DNA of 64,000 nt, from NCBI RefSeq assembly GCF_003313325.1, contig NZ_QMHQ01000002.1, positions 372,001 to 436,000 on the forward strand, written 5' to 3'. Source of the stretch: Pedobacter namyangjuensis. Its GTDB lineage: Bacteria > Bacteroidota > Bacteroidia > Sphingobacteriales > Sphingobacteriaceae. The notes beneath the pieces were generated by a model. That model did no database searches, was not told where the DNA came from, and saw only the letters and a program-made list of their open reading frames with translations. The position numbers were made by a program, and so were the translations under genes. Positions 18,418 through 28,500 of the stretch are shown piece after piece; positions within the stretch are counted from its first letter, which is position 1, and every line of letters starts with the position of its first letter.

Positions 18418-21264
18418 ATGTATAAAAAACTAACCGTTGCGCTTTTGGTGCTTGCAAGTTCTGCATACGCACAAAAAAAGCCATTAGATCATTCTGTTTA
18501 CGACGCTTGGGAAGCCATTGGCTCAAAACAACTCAGCAACAACGGAGCCTGGGCAAGTTACAGCGTAGTACCGCAAGAAGGTGACGCTAATTTGTTCTTT
18601 CAACAAACCTTGGGCACACAAAAACTTAAGGTTCCGAGAGCAAATTTTACACAGTTTAGTCCCGATGCAAAATTTGCGGTATTTGCTATAAAACCATTCT
18701 TTAAAGATACAAGACAGGCTAAAATCAAAAAGAAAAAAGCCGATGAAATGACAAAGGATACTTTAGGAATTGCTAACTTAACTACTTTGGCTGTAACCAA
18801 AATTCCTAGAGTTAAATCGTTTAAATTTCCGGAAAATGGTGCGTCAATTTTGGCTTATAACTTAGAAAAACCGCTAGATACTAGCAAAAAGGCTAAACCT
18901 ACCACTCCTGCTACAGAGCAAAAAAACGATGGCGATTATTTCTTTGCAGATGATGAGCCAGCGGGAGGTGCAGCTAAAGAAGGGACCGATTTGGTTGTTA
19001 AAAATTTAACAGCAGGCACAGATCGCATCTTTAAATATGTAACCGACTATAGTTTTAGCAAAAACGGTAAACTATTGGTTTTTGCAAGTTCTGGCAGTAA
19101 AAAAGATAAAGATGCACAGCAAGGTGTTTTCTTGTACAACACAGAAAAAGGAACTTTAAAAACCTTGTTTAAAGGAAAAGGAAACTTTAAGAGTTTTACA
19201 TTTGACGATGACAGCGAACACCTAGCGTTTTTGGGCGAAACCAGTCCTGAAAAACAAGAGGTTAAGGATTACAGCGTCTACTACAACTCGTTAACCTTAG
19301 ATACAGCGCAAGTGTTAGTTGACGGTGATATGCCTGGAATGCCTGAACGTTTTAGTGTAAGTGGCGACGGCAGAATTACTTTTAGTAAAGATGGAAACCG
19401 TTTGTTTTTTGGTATAGCACCTGTTAAAAAAGCTAAGGATACAACGCTGGTAGATTTTGAAAATGCCAAATTGGATATTTGGGGTTATAAAGATGATTAT
19501 CTGCAACCAATGCAGTTGAAAAATGCCGACAGAGAATCGAAAAGAAGTTATTTATCTGCCATTGACATTTACAGCGCAGATCCAAAAATTGTACCCTTAA
19601 CAGATGCAAAACTTCCAGATGCAACTATGGTAAACGAAGGTAATGCTTCGTTTGTATTAGCCTCTACAGATTATGGTAATCGCATACCCTCACAATGGAC
19701 CGGCGGTAGCATAAGAGATTACTATTTGGTTGATGTTAAAACTGGTACGCGTAAAAAGATTATCGAAAGTTTAGATGGCAATGCTTCTGTTTCACCTAAC
19801 GGTAATTTTGTTATTTATTACAATGACAAAACCATGTTATGGAGCACCTATGAAGTTGCCACTGGCAAAACTACCGTACTTAACAACGGTATGTCTGTAA
19901 AATTCTATAACGAAGAAAATGATGTTCCTGCGTTGCCTAACAGTTACGGTATTGCCGGTTGGTTAGAGGATGACAAAGGTGTTTTATTATACGATCGTTA
20001 CGACATTTGGCAGTTTTCTCCAGACGGAAAAACAGCGCCTAAAAACTTAACAAACGGTGTGGGCAGAACAAGTAACATTACTTTTAGAGTAGAAAGGTAT
20101 AACCCTGACTTTAGATTTTTTGGTAAAAAAGAAGTGTTATTGTTGGATGCTTTTGATAATGCTACTAAACAAAATGGATTTTATAAAAAGGCAATTAACG
20201 ATAATAAAGCTCCTGAGTTGGTGGTTATGGCGCCAACAAAATATAGCAATGTAGTTAAAGCTAAAGATGCCGAACAGTATATGTTTGATAAAGGCGATTA
20301 TGTAAATTCTCCTGATGTTTACATTTCAAAAGATTTAAAAACTAATACGAAATTGAGTAATACAAATCCTCAGCAGTCAAACTACAATTGGGGAACTGCC
20401 GAATTGGTAAAATGGACTACGCCAAAAGGTTATAAATCTGAAGGTATTTTATACAAACCAGAAAATTTCGATCCAACTAAGAAATATCCAATGATTGTTT
20501 ATTTCTACGAAAAACTTTCTGATGGTTTATATAGCTATCAAGCTCCAGCTCCTACTCCTTCTCGTTTAAACATTCCGTTTTTTGTAAGTAATGGCTATTT
20601 GGTATTTGCACCAGATATTAGCTACGAAACTGGTTATCCAGGTAAATCTGCCGAAGAATTTATTAATTCTGGTGTAGAGAGCTTAAAGAAAAATACCTGG
20701 GTTGATGGTGCCAAAATTGGTATCCAAGGTCAAAGCTGGGGCGGTTATCAAGTGGCTCACCTAATTACCAGAACAGATATGTATGCGGCGGCTTGGGCTG
20801 GTGCTCCGGTTGTAAACATGACTTCGGCTTATGGCGGTATCCGTTGGGAAAGTGGTATGAACAGACAATTCCAATACGAAAAAACTCAAAGTAGAATTGG
20901 TGCAACTTTGTGGGAAAAACCTGAATTGTACATAGAAAACTCTCCATTATTTAGTTTTCCTAAAGTAAATACACCAGTTGTGGTTATGGCAAACGATGCC
21001 GATGGAGCGGTGCCTTGGTATCAAGGTATTGAGATGTTTACTGGTTTAAAACGTTTAGGAAAACCAGTTTGGTTGTTAAACTATAATAACGAAGCACACA
21101 ATTTAGTGCAACGCCAAAACAGAAAAGATATACAAATTAGAGAACAACAGTTTTTCGACTACTATTTAAAAGGTGCAAAAGCTCCAGTTTGGATGGTTAG
21201 TGGTGTACCAGCTACTGAAAAAGGAAAAACTTGGGGTTTTGAATTAACCGACGAAAAACCTTAA
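18418..21264 (+). CDS. S9 family serine peptidase (prolyl oligopeptidase type), exported
   Basis: A 948-residue exported peptidase. A signal peptide ends SAYAQ near residue 19. The long N-terminal part shows beta-propeller-like repeats with many Asp/Gly turns, and the C-terminal alpha/beta-hydrolase domain holds the catalytic triad. Ser773 is in GQSWGGYQ, an Asp at 860 or 862 is in NDADGAVPW, and His894 is in NEAHNL. The family cleaves oligopeptides, often dipeptides after Pro or Ala. The region around residues 155-190 has a low-complexity Lys/Thr/Asp insert. It stands alone as a transcription unit downstream of a repeat-rich gap. Substrate is unknown. Confidence 0.9.
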   Translation: MYKKLTVALLVLASSAYAQKKPLDHSVYDAWEAIGSKQLSNNGAWASYSVVPQEGDANLFFQQTLGTQKLKVPRANFTQFSPDAKFAVFAIKPFFKDTRQAKIKKKKADEMTKDTLGIANLTTLAVTKIPRVKSFKFPENGASILAYNLEKPLDTSKKAKPTTPATEQKNDGDYFFADDEPAGGAAKEGTDLVVKNLTAGTDRIFKYVTDYSFSKNGKLLVFASSGSKKDKDAQQGVFLYNTEKGTLKTLFKGKGNFKSFTFDDDSEHLAFLGETSPEKQEVKDYSVYYNSLTLDTAQVLVDGDMPGMPERFSVSGDGRITFSKDGNRLFFGIAPVKKAKDTTLVDFENAKLDIWGYKDDYLQPMQLKNADRESKRSYLSAIDIYSADPKIVPLTDAKLPDATMVNEGNASFVLASTDYGNRIPSQWTGGSIRDYYLVDVKTGTRKKIIESLDGNASVSPNGNFVIYYNDKTMLWSTYEVATGKTTVLNNGMSVKFYNEENDVPALPNSYGIAGWLEDDKGVLLYDRYDIWQFSPDGKTAPKNLTNGVGRTSNITFRVERYNPDFRFFGKKEVLLLDAFDNATKQNGFYKKAINDNKAPELVVMAPTKYSNVVKAKDAEQYMFDKGDYVNSPDVYISKDLKTNTKLSNTNPQQSNYNWGTAELVKWTTPKGYKSEGILYKPENFDPTKKYPMIVYFYEKLSDGLYSYQAPAPTPSRLNIPFFVSNGYLVFAPDISYETGYPGKSAEEFINSGVESLKKNTWVDGAKIGIQGQSWGGYQVAHLITRTDMYAAAWAGAPVVNMTSAYGGIRWESGMNRQFQYEKTQSRIGATLWEKPELYIENSPLFSFPKVNTPVVVMANDADGAVPWYQGIEMFTGLKRLGKPVWLLNYNNEAHNLVQRQNRKDIQIREQQFFDYYLKGAKAPVWMVSGVPATEKGKTWGFELTDEKP

Positions 21265-21289
21265 AATTTTTCAACTAAAATAATCAGAT

Positions 21290-21363
21290 CGTCATTGCGA
21301 GGAGTTTATTACGAGGCCAATCTACCTAACAGAAAAGATTGCTTCGCATTACTTGCAATGACG
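21290..21363. repeat. Inverted-repeat element, second member of the GTCATT family
   Basis: Outer arms CGTCATTGC (21290-21298) and GCAATGACG (21355-21363) are exact complements. Inner AATCT / AGATT matches the layout of the 17915-17983 copy. It fills the gap between the S9 and M14 peptidase genes. Confidence 0.7.
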
Positions 21364-21380
21364 ATTTTTATTTAAAAAAC

Positions 21381-22535
21381 ATGGATATCAACTCAATTCT
21401 TTCTAATCATGACACTTTCAAAGCACATCAATTAAAAGATCGCTTTTTTAAGCATAGCGATGTGATGGATTTGCTTAGTAAACTTTCAGCAAATTTTCAG
21501 ATTAGCAAACTCGGAGATTCCTACAATGGGAAAAGCATAAATCTTGTTAAATGGGGAAATGGCAAGATAAAGGTAATGTTGTGGAGCCAGATGCACGGCG
21601 ATGAAGCAACGGGAACGATGGCCTTATTTGACTTGTTTAATTTTTTGCAAAGTGATAACGAGTTAGTGAAGGAATTAAATACAAACTGCCAGCTTTTCAT
21701 TATTCCGATGGTAAACCCTGACGGCGCAGAGATTTTTACAAGAAGAAATGCACAGCAGATAGATATAAACAGAGATTACCTAAAACAAGCCAGCAAGGAA
21801 GCTCAAATTTTAAAAAATACTAGAGATGAAATTAACCCTCAATTTGGTTTTAACTTGCACGATCAGACTACGTTATGGAGTGTATCTAAATCTATAAAGC
21901 CCGCTACCCTGTCTTTTCTAGCTCCTGCTTACGATGAGGAGCTAAATGTGAATGAAACAAGAGAAAGTGCGATGTTGGTTATAGCTAAGATTTTTGATGA
22001 GATTAATGCGTTTTTGCCAGGGCAAATTGGATTGTTTGACGACGAATTTGAACCAAGAGCTTTTGGCGATAATTTCCAGAAAGCCGGAACCTCTACCATA
22101 CTAATTGAAGCTGGGGGTTTTAAAGATGATTTGGAAAAACAGCAGATAAGAAAGTATTATTTCGGTTCTATATTAAGCGGTTTAAATGCTATAAGTTCTA
22201 AATCCTATCAACAAAAAAAATTAGCAAACTACTTTACTATCCCTAAAAATAACAAACAAATTTTTCATGTTTTAATACACAATGTGATGTTAAATGACAT
22301 TGAAGTTAGCATTGGGATAAATTATGAAGAGTGCCCAACGAAATGTGGTTTAACAACAGAAAGAATTTACAGTATTGAAGATATTGGCGATTTGAGTTTC
22401 TGCGATGCTTATAAAGTTTTTTCGATAGCCAACTTAAAAATTAAGGGCAACATTGAAATTTTTAAACGTGCACATTTTAGTCTTTTGCAAGGCGATAGTA
22501 CAATTTTATCCTTCCAAGACGGAATATTGTTTTAA
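21381..22535 (+). CDS. M14 family zinc carboxypeptidase
   Basis: A 384-residue protein if translated from the ATG at 21381, preferred over the in-frame ATG at 21339, which lies inside a repeat element. The zinc ligands of the M14 family are visible: His72 and Glu75 in MHGDEATG and His160 in FNLHDQT. Arg131 in DINRDY is the substrate-carboxylate residue and Glu242 in IEAGGF the catalytic glutamate. No signal peptide is seen, so it is probably cytoplasmic. The C-terminal 120 residues do not resemble the peptidase domain. It follows the S9 peptidase, suggesting shared peptide turnover, though a repeat separates them. Substrate is unknown. Confidence 0.85.
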   Translation: MDINSILSNHDTFKAHQLKDRFFKHSDVMDLLSKLSANFQISKLGDSYNGKSINLVKWGNGKIKVMLWSQMHGDEATGTMALFDLFNFLQSDNELVKELNTNCQLFIIPMVNPDGAEIFTRRNAQQIDINRDYLKQASKEAQILKNTRDEINPQFGFNLHDQTTLWSVSKSIKPATLSFLAPAYDEELNVNETRESAMLVIAKIFDEINAFLPGQIGLFDDEFEPRAFGDNFQKAGTSTILIEAGGFKDDLEKQQIRKYYFGSILSGLNAISSKSYQQKKLANYFTIPKNNKQIFHVLIHNVMLNDIEVSIGINYEECPTKCGLTTERIYSIEDIGDLSFCDAYKVFSIANLKIKGNIEIFKRAHFSLLQGDSTILSFQDGILF

Positions 22536-22573
22536 AAATTATTACTTTCAATCTTCTAATCTTTATAAACTAA

Positions 22574-23854
22574 ATGGCATTAAGTAGAATTTGGTCTGGT
22601 TTTATAATTGTGGCAATTGTTGTTGCTGCAATAAAATGTTTTTTCTTCGGACAATCAGAAATTTTTAGCTGGATGGTAGTTGGCAAAGCCGATGACCCAA
22701 CCAACTTAACTAAAGTAAATGGTATTATAGAAACTTGCTGGACATCAGTTGAACTTTGCTTAAAATTGATTGGCATACTGGCACTTTTTATGGGATTTAT
22801 GAGCATTGCCGAACGTGCTGGCGGAATTCGTTTATTATCTAGAATCGTTGGCCCGTTTTTTTCCAAACTTTTTCCTGAGATTCCGAAGGGACACCCTTCT
22901 ATGGGACATATGATTATGAACTTTTCGGCTAACCTTTTAGGTTTAGACAATGCGGCCACTCCTTTTGGCTTAAAAGCGATGGAAAGTTTGCAGGAGTTAA
23001 ACCCGAATAAAGAAACTGCCAGCAATTCTCAGTTAATGTTTCTTTGTTTGCATGCGGCAGGTTTGAGTTTAATTCCGGTAAGCGTGATAGCTATTCGTGC
23101 GTCTCAAAATGCCTCAGATCCTACCGACATTTTTATTCCCTGCCTAATTGTAACCTTTGTAGGCACAATGGCAGCAATGACAATTGTATCTATCAAACAA
23201 AAAATAAATTTATTTCAGCCAGTTATTGTAGGCTGGATTTTAAGTATATCGGCAATAATTGCAATGTTGGTTTGGTACGTAACCTCTCTTGATGCAAGTG
23301 GTATAAAGTCGTTTTCTGGCATGCTAAGCAACGGCCTTATCTTATTTGTATTTTTTGCTATTGTTTTAGGGGGGATTTATAAAAAGATTGATGTATTTGA
23401 TGCTTTTATTGATGGTGCAAAAAATGGATTCGAAACTGCGGTAAAAATTATTCCATATTTAGTAGGTATGTTGGTGGCCATTAGTATGCTTAGAACTAGT
23501 GGAACTTTTGATGTAGTAATTTTGGGCATTAAGAATGTGTTTGCATTTTTAGGTGCCGATACACGTTTTGTAGAAGCCCTGCCAACCGCGTTAATTAGAC
23601 CTTTAAGCGGTGGTGCTGCCAGAGGGATGATGGTTGATACCATGACGGCCTACGGTGCAGATTCTTTCGCAAGTAAACTGTCTGGTATTTTCCAAGGTGC
23701 TTCTGATACTACCTTTTATGTAATTGCCGTTTACTTTGGCTCGGTTAGCATTAAAAATACTCGTTACGCAGTTGGTGCTATGCTTTTAGCCGATTTGGTT
23801 GGAGTTTGTACTGCTATCGGGTTAGCTTACTTATTTTTCGGAAGTAGTTTGTAG
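22574..23854 (+). CDS. Nucleoside recognition (Gate) domain membrane protein, fused SpmA-SpmB
   Basis: A 426-residue polytopic inner-membrane protein. The first half carries the SpmA-like segment NLLGLDNAATPFGLKAMESL (about residues 118-137). The second half has the SpmB-like FIDGAKNGFETAVKIIPYLVG and a second conserved block with RPLSGGAARGMM and FQGASDTTFYV. Bacilli encode these as two proteins involved in spore-core dehydration; here they are one chain in an organism with no sign of sporulation. The Gate domain is associated with transport. The substrate is unknown. It begins 38 bp after the M14 carboxypeptidase, so cotranscription is likely. Confidence 0.88.
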   Translation: MALSRIWSGFIIVAIVVAAIKCFFFGQSEIFSWMVVGKADDPTNLTKVNGIIETCWTSVELCLKLIGILALFMGFMSIAERAGGIRLLSRIVGPFFSKLFPEIPKGHPSMGHMIMNFSANLLGLDNAATPFGLKAMESLQELNPNKETASNSQLMFLCLHAAGLSLIPVSVIAIRASQNASDPTDIFIPCLIVTFVGTMAAMTIVSIKQKINLFQPVIVGWILSISAIIAMLVWYVTSLDASGIKSFSGMLSNGLILFVFFAIVLGGIYKKIDVFDAFIDGAKNGFETAVKIIPYLVGMLVAISMLRTSGTFDVVILGIKNVFAFLGADTRFVEALPTALIRPLSGGAARGMMVDTMTAYGADSFASKLSGIFQGASDTTFYVIAVYFGSVSIKNTRYAVGAMLLADLVGVCTAIGLAYLFFGSSL

Positions 23855-24036
23855 GTTTTTTAGCAGAACGTCTATAAACTCTTGTAGCTCAGAAAGTGGA
23901 CACTCGTTTTTTAGTAGGTGCTTTATTTGATAAACCTGAACGAAGTGAAAAACCCGCAGTTGAGGTACGAAACGAGGATTTGTAACAAAGTGCAGGGCAA
24001 CCGTTGATAGTAGCAACTAAGTATCTTTTCTAAATA

Positions 24037-24071
24037 AAAAAGTCCCGCTGTTGTTAATAGCGGGACTTTTT
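24037..24071. terminator. Bidirectional intrinsic terminator
   Basis: Thirteen-base arms AAAAAGTCCCGCT / AGCGGGACTTTTT with a 9-nt loop. The A-run on one side and T-run on the other let it serve both the rightward Gate-domain gene and the leftward SusD gene. Confidence 0.9.
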
Positions 24072-24086
24072 AATTACGTTGGTTAT

Positions 24087-25544
24087 TTAGTAACCAGGGT
24101 TTTGTTGCGCTCCTATTCCAGGATTTGCATTTATTTCTGTTTGCGAAATTGGCAAGCGAGTTCTAAAGAAAGTTCTGTCGATAGTTTTAGTTCTAAAACT
24201 TGCAGGAATTGCGCCAAGTTCATCGTTAAATGTAATTGATTTATTTAAACGGATCATATCAAAGAAACGTTGTCCCTCCCCTATAAATTCTTTGCTCCTT
24301 TCGTCTAAAATCATATCTACAGAAACTGTGGCGGCAGTTGCAGGTGCCAAATTTGGTGATCTCTTACGGATATTATTCAAGTATGTTGCAGCTTGCCCAG
24401 GATTTGTAGGTAAGATTGCTTCGGCAGCAATTAAGTACATTTCCGAAAGTCTGATAAGTTTAAGATTTACAGCAGTTGGCGTCGCTTTTCCATCGCCAGC
24501 TAAGGTAGTGCTACCGCTGTATTTATATATAGCTCCAAGTCTTGCGTTACCGGCAGTCTCGTCGTAAGCCATAATACCCCATCGCACATCGTTTGCATCT
24601 TGCCCAAGTCTAGTTAAAAAATAACTACTAGCTGTAAACCAACCTAGCGCCGTTGTTGCGCCATGAGATCTACGTCTGTGGTAGAAACCAAGCGAACCAG
24701 TTGTAAGATCATTTTCCAAAGGAACTACACCAATTTCGAAAATAGATTCTGATCCGAATTGAGTTGTCCAAGATGTTACCCAGTTTGCATTAGTATATAA
24801 GGTATATAAACTTGTTGCCCCTATAACTTCTTGTGCTGCCGACAAAGCATTTACATTGTCTTTCATGGTTAGATAAACTCTTGCTTGGGTTGCTAAATTG
24901 CCGTAATAGTTGATGTAACCGTTGGTTTTAGTTTTAGGAAGAAGTGGCGCTGCATCTTTTAAATCTTTTAAAATTTGCGTGTAAGTTTGTTCTACAGTAC
25001 TTCTTAATGGTTGTGCATCTGAGGTTAGTTTATTTAACACAATGGGAACGCCAAAAGATGTTTTATCATCATCGTAAGATTTACCGTATAAACGCACTAA
25101 ATCGAAATACATGATTGCACGTGCCGTTAAAGCTTGTCCTTTTGCACTACCAAAGCCGGTTGCACCATTTGCCTCGAGTTTAGCAATGTTCTCTAGCAAA
25201 TTGTTAGCCTGCAAAATACCGTAATAAATTTGCGACCAAAAGCCCACGTTAGAACCACTTGTTACTTGATGATTGAAAGTATATAAACCATCTTGTCCAC
25301 GTCCTTGAGAAAAGATGGTAAAATCGCCACCTTTTGCATCTCCATAAAGCATAAAGTTACGGCCATAATAATCAGCACTACTCATAGTTCTCATTATGCC
25401 ATTAATCATTACTTGTGCATCTGCCGGAGTTTGTATTGCTAAGTCTGAATCGCCAGAATTGCTTGGCTTTACATCCAGAAACTTTTTACATGAGGAAAGC
25501 CCAATGATAAGCAACCCCAATAAAAATATGTTAATCTTTTTCAT
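24087..25544 (-). CDS. SusD/RagB family nutrient-binding lipoprotein (second pair)
   Basis: A 485-residue SusD-like lipoprotein with lipobox LSSC (Cys19) followed by KKFLDVKPSNSG. Family features include ALTARAIMYFDLVRLYGK and the C-terminal LDERSKEFIGEGQRFFDMIRL. It pairs with the SusC gene directly upstream (18 bp). No glycoside hydrolase, peptidase or regulator is adjacent on the same strand, so the nutrient cannot be guessed; orphan SusCD pairs may import glycans, peptides or other oligomers. A strong terminator follows the gene. Confidence 0.94.
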   Translation of the reverse strand: MKKINIFLLGLLIIGLSSCKKFLDVKPSNSGDSDLAIQTPADAQVMINGIMRTMSSADYYGRNFMLYGDAKGGDFTIFSQGRGQDGLYTFNHQVTSGSNVGFWSQIYYGILQANNLLENIAKLEANGATGFGSAKGQALTARAIMYFDLVRLYGKSYDDDKTSFGVPIVLNKLTSDAQPLRSTVEQTYTQILKDLKDAAPLLPKTKTNGYINYYGNLATQARVYLTMKDNVNALSAAQEVIGATSLYTLYTNANWVTSWTTQFGSESIFEIGVVPLENDLTTGSLGFYHRRRSHGATTALGWFTASSYFLTRLGQDANDVRWGIMAYDETAGNARLGAIYKYSGSTTLAGDGKATPTAVNLKLIRLSEMYLIAAEAILPTNPGQAATYLNNIRKRSPNLAPATAATVSVDMILDERSKEFIGEGQRFFDMIRLNKSITFNDELGAIPASFRTKTIDRTFFRTRLPISQTEINANPGIGAQQNPGY

Positions 25545-25562
25545 TTTTAAATTCTTTAAATA

Positions 25563-28500
25563 TTAGAAACCGAACTCTAAACCAAACGTGTAGGTTTTTC
25601 CAAATGGAGTTTCCCATCCTCTCGTACCGTAAGAGTTAACCTCGGGATCAGCATTTTTAAACTTAGAAAACGTTAATAAGTTTGAACCATTAAAATAAAC
25701 TCTTGCATTTGAAGCACCGATTTTGCTAATGATATTTGTTGGTAAACGGTAAGCTACCGTTACATTTTTTAAACGCATAAAACTAGCATCATACAAATTC
25801 CTGCTACTGTACTGTATAGCATCAGTTAAATCTAAACCACTAAGTTTTGGTAATGTACCGTTTGGATTTCCTGGAGTCCACATATTATCGTAGTATTCTT
25901 GAGAACGAATTCTTTCCCAGTAATAACCATCGTCTGCAACGTCTTTAGAGGCACCATCGTAAATTTTACCACCAATTTTATAGATGAAATTTAACGCCAA
26001 TGAAATTCCTTTATATTCAACATCGGTATTAAAACCACCATAAACTTTAGGAGAAGCATCTCCCAAAATAATTTGTGCGGCGTTTCCAAATGTACTGGTA
26101 GCTGGTCTGCCGTTGTACACAAAATCTGTAGTTGTTGCTGTTGCTCCATTTTTATACCATACATTTTTACCATCTGCCGGATTAGTTCCTGCCCACTCAA
26201 ATCCATAAAAGCTATATGTTGGTTGTCCTTCTTTAAAAATATATTGCGCTCTTGCATCGCCACCAGTTGGGTCGGTCCAAATAATATCTTTACCACCATT
26301 AAGCTTCGCTACTTTTGATTTAATGAAAGTTGCATTAACATTTGCACTCCATCTCCAACCATTTTTGCTAATGATATCTCCCCCTAAATCAACTTCAATG
26401 CCTCGGTTATTCATTTCGCCGACATTTCTTAAAGTTGAGCTGAAACCAGTGATCATTGACGTTGGTACATCTTGTAATAAATCTCTAGAATCTTTATTAA
26501 AATACTCAACTGAACCTGTAATTCTGTTGTTAAATAATCCAAATTCTAATGCAAAGTTTGTAGAATAGCTGGTTTCCCAAGTTAAATTCGGATCAGCGAT
26601 TTGAGTTAAGGTACCGCCGGGTTGAGATAGGTATTTAGAGCCGTAACCGGTTAATGATCTCCAACCAAAGTTTGCAGTAGGTGTTGTACCGTTTGTACCA
26701 TAAGAAGCCCTTAAACGTAGGTTGCTTATGTAGGTAAGGTCTTTCATAAACTCTTCGCCGTTTATTTTCCAAGCACCAGCTATAGACCAGAAATTACCCC
26801 AACGCACCCGTGGGTCTAATCTTGATGAGCCATCTCTACGGAAAGATCCCGAAAGGAAATACTGTTGGTTGTAATCATACTCCGCACGAGATAAAAATGA
26901 AACAATTGAATTACCCCAATCGTAAGCAGATGCATTTGTTACACCAGCGGTAGCAACTGTATGTAGAGCGCTTGATGGTAAATCTGTTCCTGTAGAACGT
27001 TGAAATTCTGTTTTATTTTTTTCAGCCTCAAAACCTGCTAATAAACCTAAGTTATGTTTCTCAAAACTTTTGTTAAAATTTAAAGTAGTTGATGAAACCA
27101 GTTTGTTAACATTTGTTGTAAAAGCATTTACACTTCCTTTTGTGGCTACGCCATTAAAATGCAGTGCACTGTAATATAAATCGTCGGTAATTTGAGAATT
27201 ATCGTAAGAGAATATCGATTTTAAATTAAGCTCTGGCAAAATTTTAACCGTTACCGTTTCGTTTGCGGTTATCCTTTTAGTAACCGATGAGTTTTCCCAT
27301 TCATTATCATAATAAATAGCATTTTGCGCTAAACTATTGTAACGAGCGGTAAAAGGCAAACCGGTTTTATAATCTGTAGGCCAATAGAACCCCCACAAAA
27401 GATTCCTAGTTTGTAAAAAGTAATTAGAACCTGTGTTCCTAGTATCGTTATATCCAGATTGACTGGTTCTTGCTAGGTTGATATTTGTGGCTAATTCTAC
27501 ATATTTACCTATATTCTGCGAGAGATTTAGCCTGCCTGAAAACCTGTCAAAATCGTTAACTCTAACCCTACTTTGGTCTTTTGTATAAGCAAACGACGTA
27601 TAATATTTCGTATTTTCATCGCCACCACTTACTGCTACGTCATTTGTTTGATAAATTGCAGTTCTAAACAGTGCATTTTCCCAGTCGTAAAATTTTCCAT
27701 CACGATTTTCGACACCGTCTGTCTTACCTTTTATGGTTACATTTTCATACATACTAGTTCCTTGAGTCGAAAATTCGTAACCATGGATTCCAAAACCATA
27801 GCCGGTTGTTGGCGTGCCATAAGTTGTGCCAGGAGCCCAGTTTCTAGAGTTCAATCGCATCAAGGTTTGTTCGTTAGCTTGTTGTGGAGTTCTGCCCGCT
27901 GCAATACGAGAATCGTAAAGTATGCTATATAACATATTTATCTGTTCTTGCGGTCCAGCGGTTTCGTAATTATCGGTAGCCCAAGTTGGTGTAAAACCAA
28001 CAGAAGAACGAACGGTAATTGATGGCTTGCCACTTTTTCCTTTTTTTGTGGTGATGATAACTACACCATTGGCCGCTCTAGAACCATACAAAGAAGAGGC
28101 GGCTGCATCCTTTAATATTGTAACGGTTTCAATATCGGCCGGATTTAGCGAACTCATGATATTATTGGTAGCCATCGTATAATCGCTCATTTGCCCAGCG
28201 TTACCAGAAACAACTGGCACACCATCAATAACATACAAAGGTTCGTTTGAAGCACTCATAGAGCCGATACCTCTAATTCTAATACTTGCAGTTGCGCCAG
28301 CCTGTCCAGAAGATTGTGTCACTTGTACACCTGGAGTTCTTCCAGCTAAGGCATTTTCAAATGATGTAAGTGGTAAATCTTTGTTTGGCTTGATAGAAGC
28401 GGCCGATCCTGTATAGGTGCTTTTTTTAGTTGTTCCGTAAGCTACTACTAACACTTCATCTAAGTTTTGCTGCGAGGAACTTAGCGATACGTTAACATCG

